From the NCBI GenBank assembly GCA_017635095.1, contig JAGBMA010000114.1, positions 1 through 32,025 on the forward strand: a stretch of DNA of 32,025 nt. Reading direction: 5' to 3'. A program made the translations under genes and the position numbers. This DNA is from Ruminiclostridium sp. GTDB lineage: Bacteria; Bacillota; Clostridia; Oscillospirales; Ruminococcaceae. Below the pieces are notes generated by a model. It did no database searches. It had not been told where the DNA came from and was given only the letters and a program-made list of their open reading frames with translations. This document shows positions 16,460 through 23,760 of this stretch, in pieces. Position 1 is the stretch's first letter. The number at the start of each line of letters is the position of its first letter.

Positions 16460-17435
16460 TGAAATACTGAGAAACTACAGCGAGGATCGTCCGCTCACAC
16501 GGGAAGAAGCTATTGTATTATTGCAAACGCCCGATGAACAACTCGGAGAGCTTATCAAAAAAGCAGGCGAACTTCGCCGGAAGTACAAGGGCAACAAGGT
16601 CAGTGTCCAGCTCCTAACCAATGTGCGCAGCGGGAACTGCTCGCAGGACTGCGCCTACTGCGCCCAGTCGTGCGGATCGACAGCCGATATCGGGAAATAC
16701 CGAAGCATTCCCGACGAGAAGCTGTACGCCGACAACAGTGTCGTAAACGAGAAGCATCTTGCAAGACACTGCATCGGACTCAGCGGCATGAGTTTCACCG
16801 ACGGCGAGATAGCGGAGCTTGCAGACAGAATAAGAGCAATGAAGCAAACCGGGACACACATCTGCTGCTCAATAGGTTTCCTGACGGAGAAGCAGGCGAG
16901 AATGCTCAGAGACGCGGGGCTTGACCGCATAAATCACAATCTCAACACGAGCCGCAGATTTTACCCGAATATCTGCTCGACCCACACCTACGAACAGCGC
17001 ATCGAAAATCTTCGTATGCTGAAACGCATCGGGTTCGAGATATGCTGCGGCGGCATAATCGGCATGGGCGAGAGCGCGGAAGATGCAGCGGATATGCTGC
17101 TGGATATACGGGAGATATCTCCGCAGTCTGTGCCGATAAATTTTCTCCTGCCTATAAAGGGGACCCGTCTTGCGGAACAGCACCCTCCTAAGCTGACAAC
17201 GGAATACTGTATAAAGGTGCTGTGCCTTGCGAGACTTATGCTGCCGAAAGCTGATATTCGCTGTGCGGCAGGCAGAGAAGTGTATTTCGCGGGACGTGAG
17301 GAAACACTGTTCGGCATCGTCGATTCGATCTTCGCCGCCGGCTACCTTACCGCCGGCGGTCAGAGCATCGACGATACACTGCGGCTTATCGCTTCACTCG
17401 GATATGAAGGCGCAGTCGAAAGTACGGGAGAATAA
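16446..17435 (+). CDS. bioB: Biotin synthase
   Basis: 329-residue radical-SAM enzyme that inserts sulfur into dethiobiotin. The SAM-cluster motif CSQDCAYC gives Cys65, Cys69 and Cys72. By motif matching to E. coli BioB, the [2Fe-2S] ligands are present: Cys109 (HCIGLSG), Cys140 (ICCSIG), Cys200 (ICCGGIIGMGE) and Arg272 (IRCAAGRE). INHNLNTS and YLTAGGQS are further BioB blocks. The only in-frame start near the 5' end is TTG at 16446, with GAGGTGGA 5 nt upstream, inside the end of ridA. No bioA, bioD, bioF or bioY is present in this window, so the source of dethiobiotin is not shown. A related HydE/PylB-like role is less likely given the four ligands. Confidence 0.92.
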   Translation: MPRYDEILRNYSEDRPLTREEAIVLLQTPDEQLGELIKKAGELRRKYKGNKVSVQLLTNVRSGNCSQDCAYCAQSCGSTADIGKYRSIPDEKLYADNSVVNEKHLARHCIGLSGMSFTDGEIAELADRIRAMKQTGTHICCSIGFLTEKQARMLRDAGLDRINHNLNTSRRFYPNICSTHTYEQRIENLRMLKRIGFEICCGGIIGMGESAEDAADMLLDIREISPQSVPINFLLPIKGTRLAEQHPPKLTTEYCIKVLCLARLMLPKADIRCAAGREVYFAGREETLFGIVDSIFAAGYLTAGGQSIDDTLRLIASLGYEGAVESTGE

Positions 17436-17541
17436 AACACATGACCGCCTATGTGGCAGTGAGAGTTTCCGGCAAACATCTCCCGCACAATATCGTTTGG
17501 GGCATCTCATCTTCGGCAGCCCCTTATCGACCAACGAAAAA

Positions 17542-17581
17542 ACAGCAGACCCGATTGTTACGAGTCTGCTGTATCTTTTTT
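17542..17581 (+). terminator. Terminator of ridA-bioB
   Basis: Nine-bp perfect stem ACAGCAGAC/GTCTGCTGT (17542-17550 with 17564-17572, 13-nt loop) followed by ATC and six T or more. It lies about 105 bp past the bioB stop. Between the stop and the stem (17436-17541) I see nothing further. Confidence 0.88.
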
Positions 17582-17617
17582 GTTGTGTAGAAACTGACGG
17601 GAAAGTCGCGGCAGCTT

Positions 17618-17795
17618 CGGGTGCAGGGCTTGCCCTGCCGCGGGGGTCGGGGCGGCGTAAGCCCCGAAACCGTCTGTTAAGACGCGCGGGAGCGCCGGAC
17701 ACGGGGTGTGGGGCGGAGCTCCACACGCGCGTCCGCAGACGCGCTGAGGGTGCAGGGCAGAGCCCTGCCGGGGCGTGGGGCGGAGCTCTACGCCC
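17618..17795. repeat. GC-rich tandem palindrome cluster (REP-like intergenic repeat)
   Basis: Two related units lie in tandem. Each begins GGGTGCAGGGC with a GCAGGGC/GCCCTGC stem (17621-17636 and 17752-17768), and the string GTGGGGCGGAGCTC occurs twice, inside stems GTGTGG/CCACAC (17706-17726) and GGGCGT/ACGCCC (17771-17795). Extra stems are TCGGGGC/GCCCCGA (17645-17665) and GCGCGTC/GACGCGC (17727-17744). The block is GC-richer than its surroundings and runs into the last codons of the methyltransferase gene. It resembles dispersed intergenic palindromes of Ruminococcaceae, judged from memory only. Confidence 0.8.
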
Positions 17796-18591
17796 GAGTG
17801 AGCGCCCAGAAGGCGACGGCGCTGGCGGCAGCGGCGTTAAGTGAGTCAACGCCGTTGTGCATAGGTATCTTAACGACATGATCCGCGGCTGCGACAGTCT
17901 CTTTACGAAGACCGGTGCCCTCTGTTCCGATGAGGACGGCGAGCTTTTGTTCCGCGGAAAGGCGCGGGTCGTCAACGCTGATCGAGTTTTCGGAAAGCGC
18001 CATGGCGGCGACTGAAAATCCCGCATCATGAAGAGCGTGAACATACCCTGGCGGCTGCTCGGCGAGATATGCCCAGGGTATCTGCATGACCGCGCCCATG
18101 CTTACGCGGACTGTTCGCCGGAAAAGCGGGTCGCTGCAGCCTTTTGTCAGCAGAACTGCATCAAAGCCGAGAGCTGCTGCGGAGCGGAATATCGCTCCGA
18201 TGTTCGTCTGGTTCATTATGTCTTCGAGAACCGCTACCCGCACAGCATCACTTAGCACAACGGAAAGGGCGGGCTGCGGCTTCCTTTTAAGCACGCACAT
18301 CACACCCTGGGTAAAGCGGAAGCCCGTGAGTTCTTCAAGCCTGATGTCGGGGGCGGTATAGACGGGAATGCCGCCGCAGCGGGCTATGATGTCGCTTGCC
18401 TGACCGGAAATGTATTTCTCGGAAACGAGGAGGGATAAAGGTTCGTATCCGCTGTCAAGGGCGGTGCGGACGACCTTGGGGCTTTCCGCAACGAATATGT
18501 CGAGCTCATTTTTTAGCCGGAGCTCAGACGTGTCCGTGAACGGGAGAAGCTCCGGGGCAGAAAGATCGGTAACTCTGATGATATCACTCAC
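17788..18591 (-). CDS. SpoU/TrmH-family RNA 2'-O-methyltransferase
   Basis: 267-residue RNA ribose methyltransferase of the SPOUT superfamily; the substrate (rRNA or tRNA) cannot be told from sequence alone. The N-terminal part is a substrate-binding domain, with FVAESPKVVRTALDSG. The trefoil-knot domain shows motif 1 LEDIMNQTNIGAIFRSAAALGFDAVLL, motif 2 VLIGTEGTGL and motif 3 IPMHNGVDSLNAAAASAV. The start is GTG at 18591, overlapping the end of the flavodoxin gene by 8 nt, so it is in an operon with it. The final residues and TAG stop lie inside the GGGCGT/ACGCCC stem of the repeat cluster, which suggests that the repeat invaded or supplied the 3' end. Confidence 0.9.
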   Translation of the reverse strand: MSDIIRVTDLSAPELLPFTDTSELRLKNELDIFVAESPKVVRTALDSGYEPLSLLVSEKYISGQASDIIARCGGIPVYTAPDIRLEELTGFRFTQGVMCVLKRKPQPALSVVLSDAVRVAVLEDIMNQTNIGAIFRSAAALGFDAVLLTKGCSDPLFRRTVRVSMGAVMQIPWAYLAEQPPGYVHALHDAGFSVAAMALSENSISVDDPRLSAEQKLAVLIGTEGTGLRKETVAAADHVVKIPMHNGVDSLNAAAASAVAFWALTRA

Positions 18592-19069
18592 CGTAGCCGA
18601 GTTCCTTTACCCATGATGCGATAACAAGGGGCTGGACTTTTGAGAGGATCCTTCCTTCTTTGATGACGGTGCTTTCGGGAACGCTTGCCTTGAGGTTCTG
18701 GAGCGTCTTACCGAATCTGCTTCCGTCGGAAGTTGCAAAAAGAATTACGGTCTTTCCGGAGAAATCGTAGCTCTCAAGGAACGTATTCACGATAGTAGGA
18801 GCCATGTACCACCATATCGGGAAACCGAGGAAAACAGTGTCATATGCCTCAACGTTGGCGTTCTTATCGGCAATTTCCGGACGCGATCCAAGGTCTGACA
18901 TTTCGACACTGCTGCGGGACTGTTTGTTCTTGAAATCAAGGTCTTCCTTGGTGTAGGGAACTGCGGGTCTGATCTCATAGAGATCGCCGTTTGCAGCTTC
19001 GGCTATCGCTTTTGCCTTATCGGCGGTAACTCCGGTGGCGCTGAAATATGCTACAAGTACTTTGTTCAT
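18584..19069 (-). CDS. Flavodoxin (Flavodoxin_4-like)
   Basis: 161-residue flavodoxin-like FMN protein, a low-potential electron carrier or part of a small oxidoreductase. The phosphate-binding start LVAYFSATGVTADKAKAIAE is canonical, followed by DTVFLGFPIWWYMAPTIVNTFL with the aromatic flavin stack and by VILFATSDGSRFGKTL. ATG at 19069 is preferred over the upstream in-frame start at 19084 because GGAGG (19078-19082) is 8 nt before it and the protein then begins MNKVLVAYFS. It leads a two-gene operon with the RNA methyltransferase and has a near-consensus promoter upstream. Confidence 0.92.
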   Translation of the reverse strand: MNKVLVAYFSATGVTADKAKAIAEAANGDLYEIRPAVPYTKEDLDFKNKQSRSSVEMSDLGSRPEIADKNANVEAYDTVFLGFPIWWYMAPTIVNTFLESYDFSGKTVILFATSDGSRFGKTLQNLKASVPESTVIKEGRILSKVQPLVIASWVKELGYGE

Positions 19070-19132
19070 GATCTTGTCCTCCACGTTGAAAATCTGTGAA
19101 TAATTGTCGGAATGCAGTTATCACTTACATTT

Positions 19133-19161
19133 ATTATACACGATTTTTCTCATGCCGTCAA
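19133..19161 (-). promoter_or_regulatory. Promoter of flavodoxin operon
   Basis: On the minus strand, TTGACG (19156-19161) and TATAAT (19133-19138) are 17 bp apart. The 12-bp perfect palindrome TTTTCCGGAAAA lies at 19173-19184, 11 bp upstream of the -35 box, and could be an operator. Confidence 0.83.
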
Positions 19162-19223
19162 CTTATAATGCATTTTCCGGAAAAATTTTTACATCATTTT
19201 AAGTATGCTTTAAGTCAGTGGAT

Positions 19224-19229
19224 TATAAT
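19224..19229 (+). promoter_or_regulatory. Probable -10 box for the beta-helix surface gene
   Basis: A perfect TATAAT lies 61 bp before the start, but no good TTGACA is found at the right distance, so this promoter may need an activator or another sigma factor. A clear GGAGGA precedes the ATG at 19291. Confidence 0.45.
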
Positions 19230-19290
19230 ATGCACATAAAGCGGAGGGAAAACTTACCGTTGTACAATTTCAGACCAGGAGGAATATACT

Positions 19291-21126
19291 ATGAAATTAA
19301 GAAGTCTTAAAGCCATAAGTGCAATAGCGGCTGCAGCAGTCATCATATCGTCTGCTCAGATCACGGCTTATGCCGCGCCGCCGGAGCCGCCCTCGGGCGC
19401 AGCCGACGGAGGCGGAATGGGTGCTCCGCCCGACGGAAACCCGCCTGAGGGCGATCCGCCCGGAGATCCGCCGGACGGTCAGGGCGGAGGAAAGGGCGGC
19501 CCCGGCGGCCAGTCTCAGGCTCCGACTTCGTACAAGGCTGTCACCGAGTACAGTTCCGATACAACAGCTTCCGGCAAGACCTACAGCTCCACCGGTACAG
19601 ATGAGAGCGCTATCCTCGTAAGCGGCGGGAATGCCGTCATCTCGAACCCGACAGTCACCCGCAAGAGCTCGGATTCCACCGGCGGTGACAGTGCAAGCTT
19701 CTACGGCGTCGGTGCCGCAGTCCTATCCACAGGCGGTACCGCGTACATTGACGGCGGCAAGATAACCACCGATTCCAAGGGCGGCGCAGGTGCGTTCGCT
19801 TACGGAGACGGTACTATATACATAGGCGGTACCACTATCCGCACCACCCAGGATACCTCCGGCGGTATCCATGCAGCGGGAGGCGGAAAGGTCTATGCAT
19901 GGGATCTTGACGTGCTTACTAAGGGCGGCTCGTCGGCTGCAATAAGAAGCGACCGCGGCGGCGGAACAATGGTAGTTGACGGCGGTACATACACCACCAC
20001 CGGTACCGGCTCTCCCGCAGTTTACTGCACAGCCGATATAGCGGTGAACAACGCGACGCTTACTGCGAAGAACTCCGAGGGCGTATGCATAGAGGGTCTC
20101 AACAAGCTTTACATCTTCGATTCCGCTCTCACTTCCAATATGCCCACGACCAAGCAGAACGAGAACCTCGTCTGGGGCATTATCGTTTACCAGAGTATGT
20201 CCGGCGACGCTAAGGTGGGCAACTCCGAACTCTACGTTGACGGCGGCTCGATAACCTGCAACGGCGATATCATCTACACCACGAATACCGAGAGCCACAT
20301 AACCCTGAAAAATGTCAAGCTCACAAGCACAGCAAGCAACTACGCCGTACTCAGAGCTACGGGCAATGCCAACGGAAGAGGCTGGGGTCAGTCCGGCAAG
20401 AACGGTGCGGACTGCACATTCACAGCTATAAGCCAGACCCTCGACGGAAATGTTATCTACGACAGCATCTCCAACCTCAACTTCTACCTCACAAGCGGGA
20501 GCGTCCTCACAGGAGCGGTCATAGACGATGAGACAGACGCGGGAAGCGGCGGCAGCGGCAAGGCGAACATCTATATCGACAAGAAGTCCAAGTGGGTAGT
20601 TACCGCCGACAGCACCTGCACAAATCTCTATAATGCAGGCACCATAGTTGACGCGTCCGGCAAGACCGTGACGATCAAGGATTCCACTGGAAAGGTTCTT
20701 TCAAAGGGCACCGGCAGCGTGACGATAACAGTCAGCGGTACATATTCCACTACCGCCAAAACCACGGGCGCAACGGCTTCCACCACCTTCTCGAAGTTTG
20801 CGGTCACAAAGCCGTCCTACATAACTGCAGGCTCATCTTCGTCCTCCGCGACCCTCGCAAAGACCACACTTTCCGTGAAGAAGACCGACACAAAGTTCAG
20901 ATTTTCATGGACAGCGGTAAGCGGGGCTGAAAAGTACCAGCTCTATTACTCCGAGGACGGAGGAAAGACGTACAAGAAGCTTGGCAATATCGCGGGCACT
21001 AAGACGAGCGCGGCTACCACAAAGCTCGATATGAGCAAATCGTACAAATTCAAGATACGCTCGTTCAAAACCGTAAACGGAAAGAGAGTTTACAGCAAGT
21101 TCTCCAATGCGGTCACGGTGAGCTGA
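19291..21126 (+). CDS. Secreted Pro/Gly-rich beta-helix-like protein with C-terminal FN3-like domain
   Basis: 611-residue secreted protein. The signal peptide covers residues 1-28 (ends ITAYA). Residues about 29-75 are a Pro/Gly/Asp-rich low-complexity segment. Residues about 85-470 show repeated short strands rich in Gly, Thr, Ser and Asp, such as IYIGGTTIRT, MVVDGGTYTTTG and ITLKNVKLTST, as expected for a right-handed parallel beta-helix. Residues about 515-611 look like a fibronectin-type-III domain: FRFSWTAVSGAEKYQLYYS, then SYKFKIRSFKTVNGKRVYSKFSNAV. No anchor or catalytic motif is recognised, so an adhesin or polysaccharide-associated role is only a guess. It forms a single-gene unit ending at the terminator at 21136-21166. 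Confidence 0.82.
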   Translation: MKLRSLKAISAIAAAAVIISSAQITAYAAPPEPPSGAADGGGMGAPPDGNPPEGDPPGDPPDGQGGGKGGPGGQSQAPTSYKAVTEYSSDTTASGKTYSSTGTDESAILVSGGNAVISNPTVTRKSSDSTGGDSASFYGVGAAVLSTGGTAYIDGGKITTDSKGGAGAFAYGDGTIYIGGTTIRTTQDTSGGIHAAGGGKVYAWDLDVLTKGGSSAAIRSDRGGGTMVVDGGTYTTTGTGSPAVYCTADIAVNNATLTAKNSEGVCIEGLNKLYIFDSALTSNMPTTKQNENLVWGIIVYQSMSGDAKVGNSELYVDGGSITCNGDIIYTTNTESHITLKNVKLTSTASNYAVLRATGNANGRGWGQSGKNGADCTFTAISQTLDGNVIYDSISNLNFYLTSGSVLTGAVIDDETDAGSGGSGKANIYIDKKSKWVVTADSTCTNLYNAGTIVDASGKTVTIKDSTGKVLSKGTGSVTITVSGTYSTTAKTTGATASTTFSKFAVTKPSYITAGSSSSSATLAKTTLSVKKTDTKFRFSWTAVSGAEKYQLYYSEDGGKTYKKLGNIAGTKTSAATTKLDMSKSYKFKIRSFKTVNGKRVYSKFSNAVTVS

Positions 21127-21135
21127 ATATAACGG

Positions 21136-21166
21136 AACGGCAGTGCAGAGGTGCATTGCCGTTTTT
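21136..21166 (+). terminator. Terminator of the beta-helix gene
   Basis: Twelve-bp stem (21136-21147 with 21152-21163, loop GAGG, one G-T pair) running into a T tract that ends at 21166, just past the stop codon. Confidence 0.9.
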
Positions 21167-21297
21167 CTACATTCCGTATAGTTTACGGCAGAGAAAAGAC
21201 CGTAAATTTCTCTCAAAGTCACTAAAGTGTGACAATTGTTGTTGAAAATCGCCAAAAGTGTAACCGTTTGATTATGAAATTTGTTGAGAAATTGCGC

Positions 21298-21326
21298 TTG
21301 ATTATTGATTAACAATGTGTTATAAT
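21298..21326 (+). promoter_or_regulatory. Promoter of the small acidic protein gene
   Basis: TTGATT (21298-21303), 17-bp spacer and perfect TATAAT (21321-21326). Upstream, 21167-21297 is AT-rich and holds two overlapping, mutually exclusive small inverted repeats: TTTACGG/CCGTAAA (21182-21206) and GAGAAA/TTTCTC (21191-21212). No gene is seen there. Confidence 0.82.
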
Positions 21327-21353
21327 GTCAAAAATAGAAATGAAAAGTACTAC

Positions 21354-21431
21354 ATATTGCCATTTTACCTATCTGACTGCACTAAATATGGCAATATAAA
21401 TGATAATGCTGTAGTATATCCTGCGAGGATA
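21354..21431 (+). promoter_or_regulatory. Structured 5' leader of the acidic protein gene
   Basis: The transcript from the promoter at 21298-21326 would have a leader of about 125 nt. It contains ATATTGCCAT (21354-21363) and ATGGCAATAT (21388-21397), a perfect 10-bp pairing around a 24-nt loop, and then TATCCT-GCG-AGGATA (21417-21431) just before the ribosome site. It matches no riboswitch I know. Confidence 0.45.
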
Positions 21432-21456
21432 CGGCACAAGGGACAAGGAGAACAAT

Positions 21457-21942
21457 ATGGGCTATACCGAAGTAATGAAAGATGTAAGCACTGCTTATGA
21501 CAACGCTGTGATGCGTGGAGCATACGACGGCAGAACATCTGCCGACGGAGCTTCAAAGGAGCCGATCAATTTCGGCGATCTCATAAGGGAGAAGTATTCC
21601 GAAGGCACTCAGAACACAGTTTCCCACACTTCTTTACAGGAGAATGCCACATATTTCACAGGCGCTTCTTTGGGCGTGACCGGTGCTGCGCCGCAGATAA
21701 AGGAGATCGCTTTTCCCGATGAGCTCGACCAGTTCGGTGAGCCCGAGGATCTCGATTCCGCAATAAGCTTCGATGAGATAAGCGAGCTCGATGACATAAC
21801 CGATACCGAGGCAGCAAAGATCGCGGAGCTCAAGGCTCTCGACAAGTTCAACGGTTTCGATGAGCTTTCCGATGCTATGTCTTCCGAAGAGGACGAGGAA
21901 GAGGATCTTTCCATGTTCTCCGATTTTGAGGAAATAATCTGA
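21457..21942 (+). CDS. Small acidic protein of unknown function
   Basis: 161-residue protein with no signal peptide or membrane segment, so probably cytoplasmic. I do not recognise its family. The N-terminal 45 residues (MGYTEVMKDVSTAYDNAVMRG and following) are mixed and may be helical. The second half is very acidic, with repeated Glu/Asp-Leu and Phe-Asp-Glu patterns such as SFDEISELDDITDTEAAKI and a final EEDEEEDLSMFSDFEEII. Such tails often bind basic proteins or cations, but no function should be assumed. AAGGAG precedes the ATG. It has its own promoter and a structured leader and is followed by a hairpin at 21961. Codon use resembles that of its neighbours. Confidence 0.72.
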   Translation: MGYTEVMKDVSTAYDNAVMRGAYDGRTSADGASKEPINFGDLIREKYSEGTQNTVSHTSLQENATYFTGASLGVTGAAPQIKEIAFPDELDQFGEPEDLDSAISFDEISELDDITDTEAAKIAELKALDKFNGFDELSDAMSSEEDEEEDLSMFSDFEEII

Positions 21943-21960
21943 ACAGAACAGAAGAATGAA

Positions 21961-22167
21961 AGCCGGTATGCAAACGCGTACCGGCTCAGTTTGTCAATAT
22001 AGTATCATTTTTTTTGCAGATGTACTGATCTCCGTGGTACGGTATTGGATCCGGCATCATGCCGGCGCGGGACGGGGGCGCGCAGCCCCGGCGCTGTCCG
22101 CGAGGACATCTGTCGAAAAAGTACCTTTTTCGGCAGACTGAGCCGGTATGCAAACGCATACCGGCTC
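21961..22167. repeat. Hairpin cluster bounded by a duplicated 27-bp palindrome
   Basis: Nearly identical 27-bp copies at 21961-21987 and 22141-22167 start exactly 180 bp apart. Each forms an 11-bp stem (AGCCGGTATGC on the left) around AAAC. They differ at one stem base, where a T-G pair becomes T-A, so both still fold. Between them lie CCGGCAT/ATGCCGG (22051-22065), TGTCC-GCGA-GGACA (22095-22108) and a 12-bp stem CTGTCGAAAAAG/CTTTTTCGGCAG (22110-22136). The 233-bp gap contains no gene. The hairpins could end transcripts of the acidic gene and of the convergent MATE gene, although good T tracts are missing. Confidence 0.75.
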
Positions 22168-22175
22168 TTGTGATT

Positions 22176-23543
22176 TCATACGGTCTGTCTTGAAACGCTG
22201 TGCATAGTCTTATCGGCTTTTTTCAGGAACGCCATGTAGTCGATCACCACGATAAGCGCACATATCGCCCAGATGATCGGTTCGAGAATGCAGATACCGA
22301 AATAGCCGAGCTGAGGTGCAAGTACCGCGGCGGCTATCACTTTCATGATAAGCTCTATGCCGCTGCCGCAGACCGGAACGAGCTTGCGTCCGACACCCTG
22401 GAGACTGCTGCGCAGGACAAGGAGAACGCCGAGCACGAAGAAAAACGAGATGTTTATGAGAATGTACTCGGAGGCGGTGGATATGATGCTTTCATCTGAC
22501 GTACCGGTCAGAGCGGATATGAGCGGTACACGGAAAAGTACCGCGCACAATACTGAGAATGCGCTCCAGGCGAAGGAAAGGAGTATCCCGCAGCGTATCC
22601 CTCTGCGCACACGGTCGATCCTGCCCGCGCCGTAGTTCTGGCTTGCAAAAGTCGAGGAAGCGGAGGCGATAGTCCCGAGGGTGAGCATGAATATATCGTC
22701 TATCTTTCTTGCGGCTGTGTGTGCGGTTATCGTCGAGGTGCCGAGAGAGTTCACCGCACCCTGCAGGATTACCGAGCCCACGGAAACGATCGCGTACATG
22801 AGCCCCATAGAGAGTCCCGTTATCGTGAGGTCGCCGAGCATGGATCTGTTCCACTCCAGCTCCGAGCGGTCGAAGAGCAGGAAGCTGCATTTTTTCGCGG
22901 TGTAGATGAAGCACAGCACCACCGATATCGCCTGAGAGATAACGGTGGCATAAGCCGCGCCCGCTACTCCCATTCCGAAGCCGCTTACGAAAAGAAAGTC
23001 AAGCCCTATGTTCACGAATACCGCAGCCATAAGGAAGTACAGCGGAGCTTTGCTGTTGCCGACTGCGCGCATGAGCCCGGCGAGCATATTGTAGGCTATG
23101 GTTATGGCGGAGAAGAGCAGGATCGTGCTGAGGTAGCTCTCGGTGTCCGAGATTATCTCCGCCGGGGTCTGGAGCGATGCCATGAGCGGGTGTAGCGTGA
23201 GAAGCCCTGCCGCGGTGAGCACCACGGCGATTACGGCGGAGAGAACGTATGTCAGCGCGGCCGCTTTTTTTAGTCTCCGCATATCGCCTGCACCGAAGAA
23301 ACGGGAGATTATTACAGCAAATCCGTTGGTGAGACCGCCGGCGAACCCGATAATGAGATTATAGACCGGAGCGGAAGCACCTACTGCGGCAAGTGCGTTA
23401 TCGCCGAGGATATTGCCGATTATGGCAGTGTCCGCAACGTTGTAAAGCTGCTGGAAAACGTTTCCGATAAGTATGGGGAGGGCGAACCATACGAGGTTTT
23501 TGAGAATGCTGCCCTCGGTCATGTTCAGTGTAGATGATCTCAT
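22176..23543 (-). CDS. MATE family efflux transporter
   Basis: 455-residue inner-membrane antiporter, expected to expel drugs or other cationic compounds using a sodium or proton gradient. It begins MRSSTLNMTEGSILKNLVWFALPILIGNVFQQLYNVADT, the standard MATE opening with P-I-L-I and the N-V-A-D-T helix. About twelve hydrophobic segments follow, including IGFAGGLTNGFAVIISRFFGAGD and a second half starting near GLMYAIVSVGSVILQGAVN that repeats the pattern. The open frame continues to 23627, but that extension is Asn/Lys-rich and unlike the family. ATG at 23543 follows an AAAGGAAAG site and gives the usual length. The substrate is unknown. Confidence 0.93.
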   Translation of the reverse strand: MRSSTLNMTEGSILKNLVWFALPILIGNVFQQLYNVADTAIIGNILGDNALAAVGASAPVYNLIIGFAGGLTNGFAVIISRFFGAGDMRRLKKAAALTYVLSAVIAVVLTAAGLLTLHPLMASLQTPAEIISDTESYLSTILLFSAITIAYNMLAGLMRAVGNSKAPLYFLMAAVFVNIGLDFLFVSGFGMGVAGAAYATVISQAISVVLCFIYTAKKCSFLLFDRSELEWNRSMLGDLTITGLSMGLMYAIVSVGSVILQGAVNSLGTSTITAHTAARKIDDIFMLTLGTIASASSTFASQNYGAGRIDRVRRGIRCGILLSFAWSAFSVLCAVLFRVPLISALTGTSDESIISTASEYILINISFFFVLGVLLVLRSSLQGVGRKLVPVCGSGIELIMKVIAAAVLAPQLGYFGICILEPIIWAICALIVVIDYMAFLKKADKTMHSVSRQTV

Positions 23544-23594
23544 ATATGTCTTCTTTCCTTTGTTCTGCACATTGTCTCTGTTTTTGTTTTGCAT

Positions 23595-23623
23595 ATTATA
23601 CTGCATTTTTCCGCAAATGTATA
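23595..23623 (-). promoter_or_regulatory. Probable promoter of the MATE gene
   Basis: On the minus strand, TATACA (23618-23623, weak -35) and TATAAT (23595-23600) are 17 bp apart, about 50 bp before the chosen ATG. Confidence 0.6.
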
Positions 23624-23725
23624 TCATCTGTGTTGGATTTTAAGCAGAATTGTTGGCTGGCCGGCAAAAAAACAGCACAATTTTTTCGTCCGGGGAAACC
23701 TGTCATCTGTGAGATCCTACAATAC

Positions 23726-23760
23726 AAAACAAGCCGCAGTCAATCTTTGCTGCAGCTTGT
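23726..23760 (-). terminator. Terminator overlapping the stop codon of the ABC ATPase gene
   Basis: ACAAGCTGCAG (23750-23760) pairs with CTGCGGCTTGT (23729-23739) on the minus strand with one mismatch, and is followed by TTTT and GTATT. The upstream arm lies inside the coding sequence and the TGA stop (23740-23742) is at the end of the loop, so ribosomes finishing the gene would cover the stem. Confidence 0.72.

Noticed and set aside
17436-17541. tRNA or small RNA after bioB
   Set aside because: No cloverleaf, anticodon arm or T-loop pattern could be formed; it appears to be plain 3' untranslated sequence.
21327-21456. Cyclic-di-GMP or preQ1 riboswitch in the leader of the acidic protein gene
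   Set aside because: Hairpins are present, but the conserved cores of these riboswitches are not.
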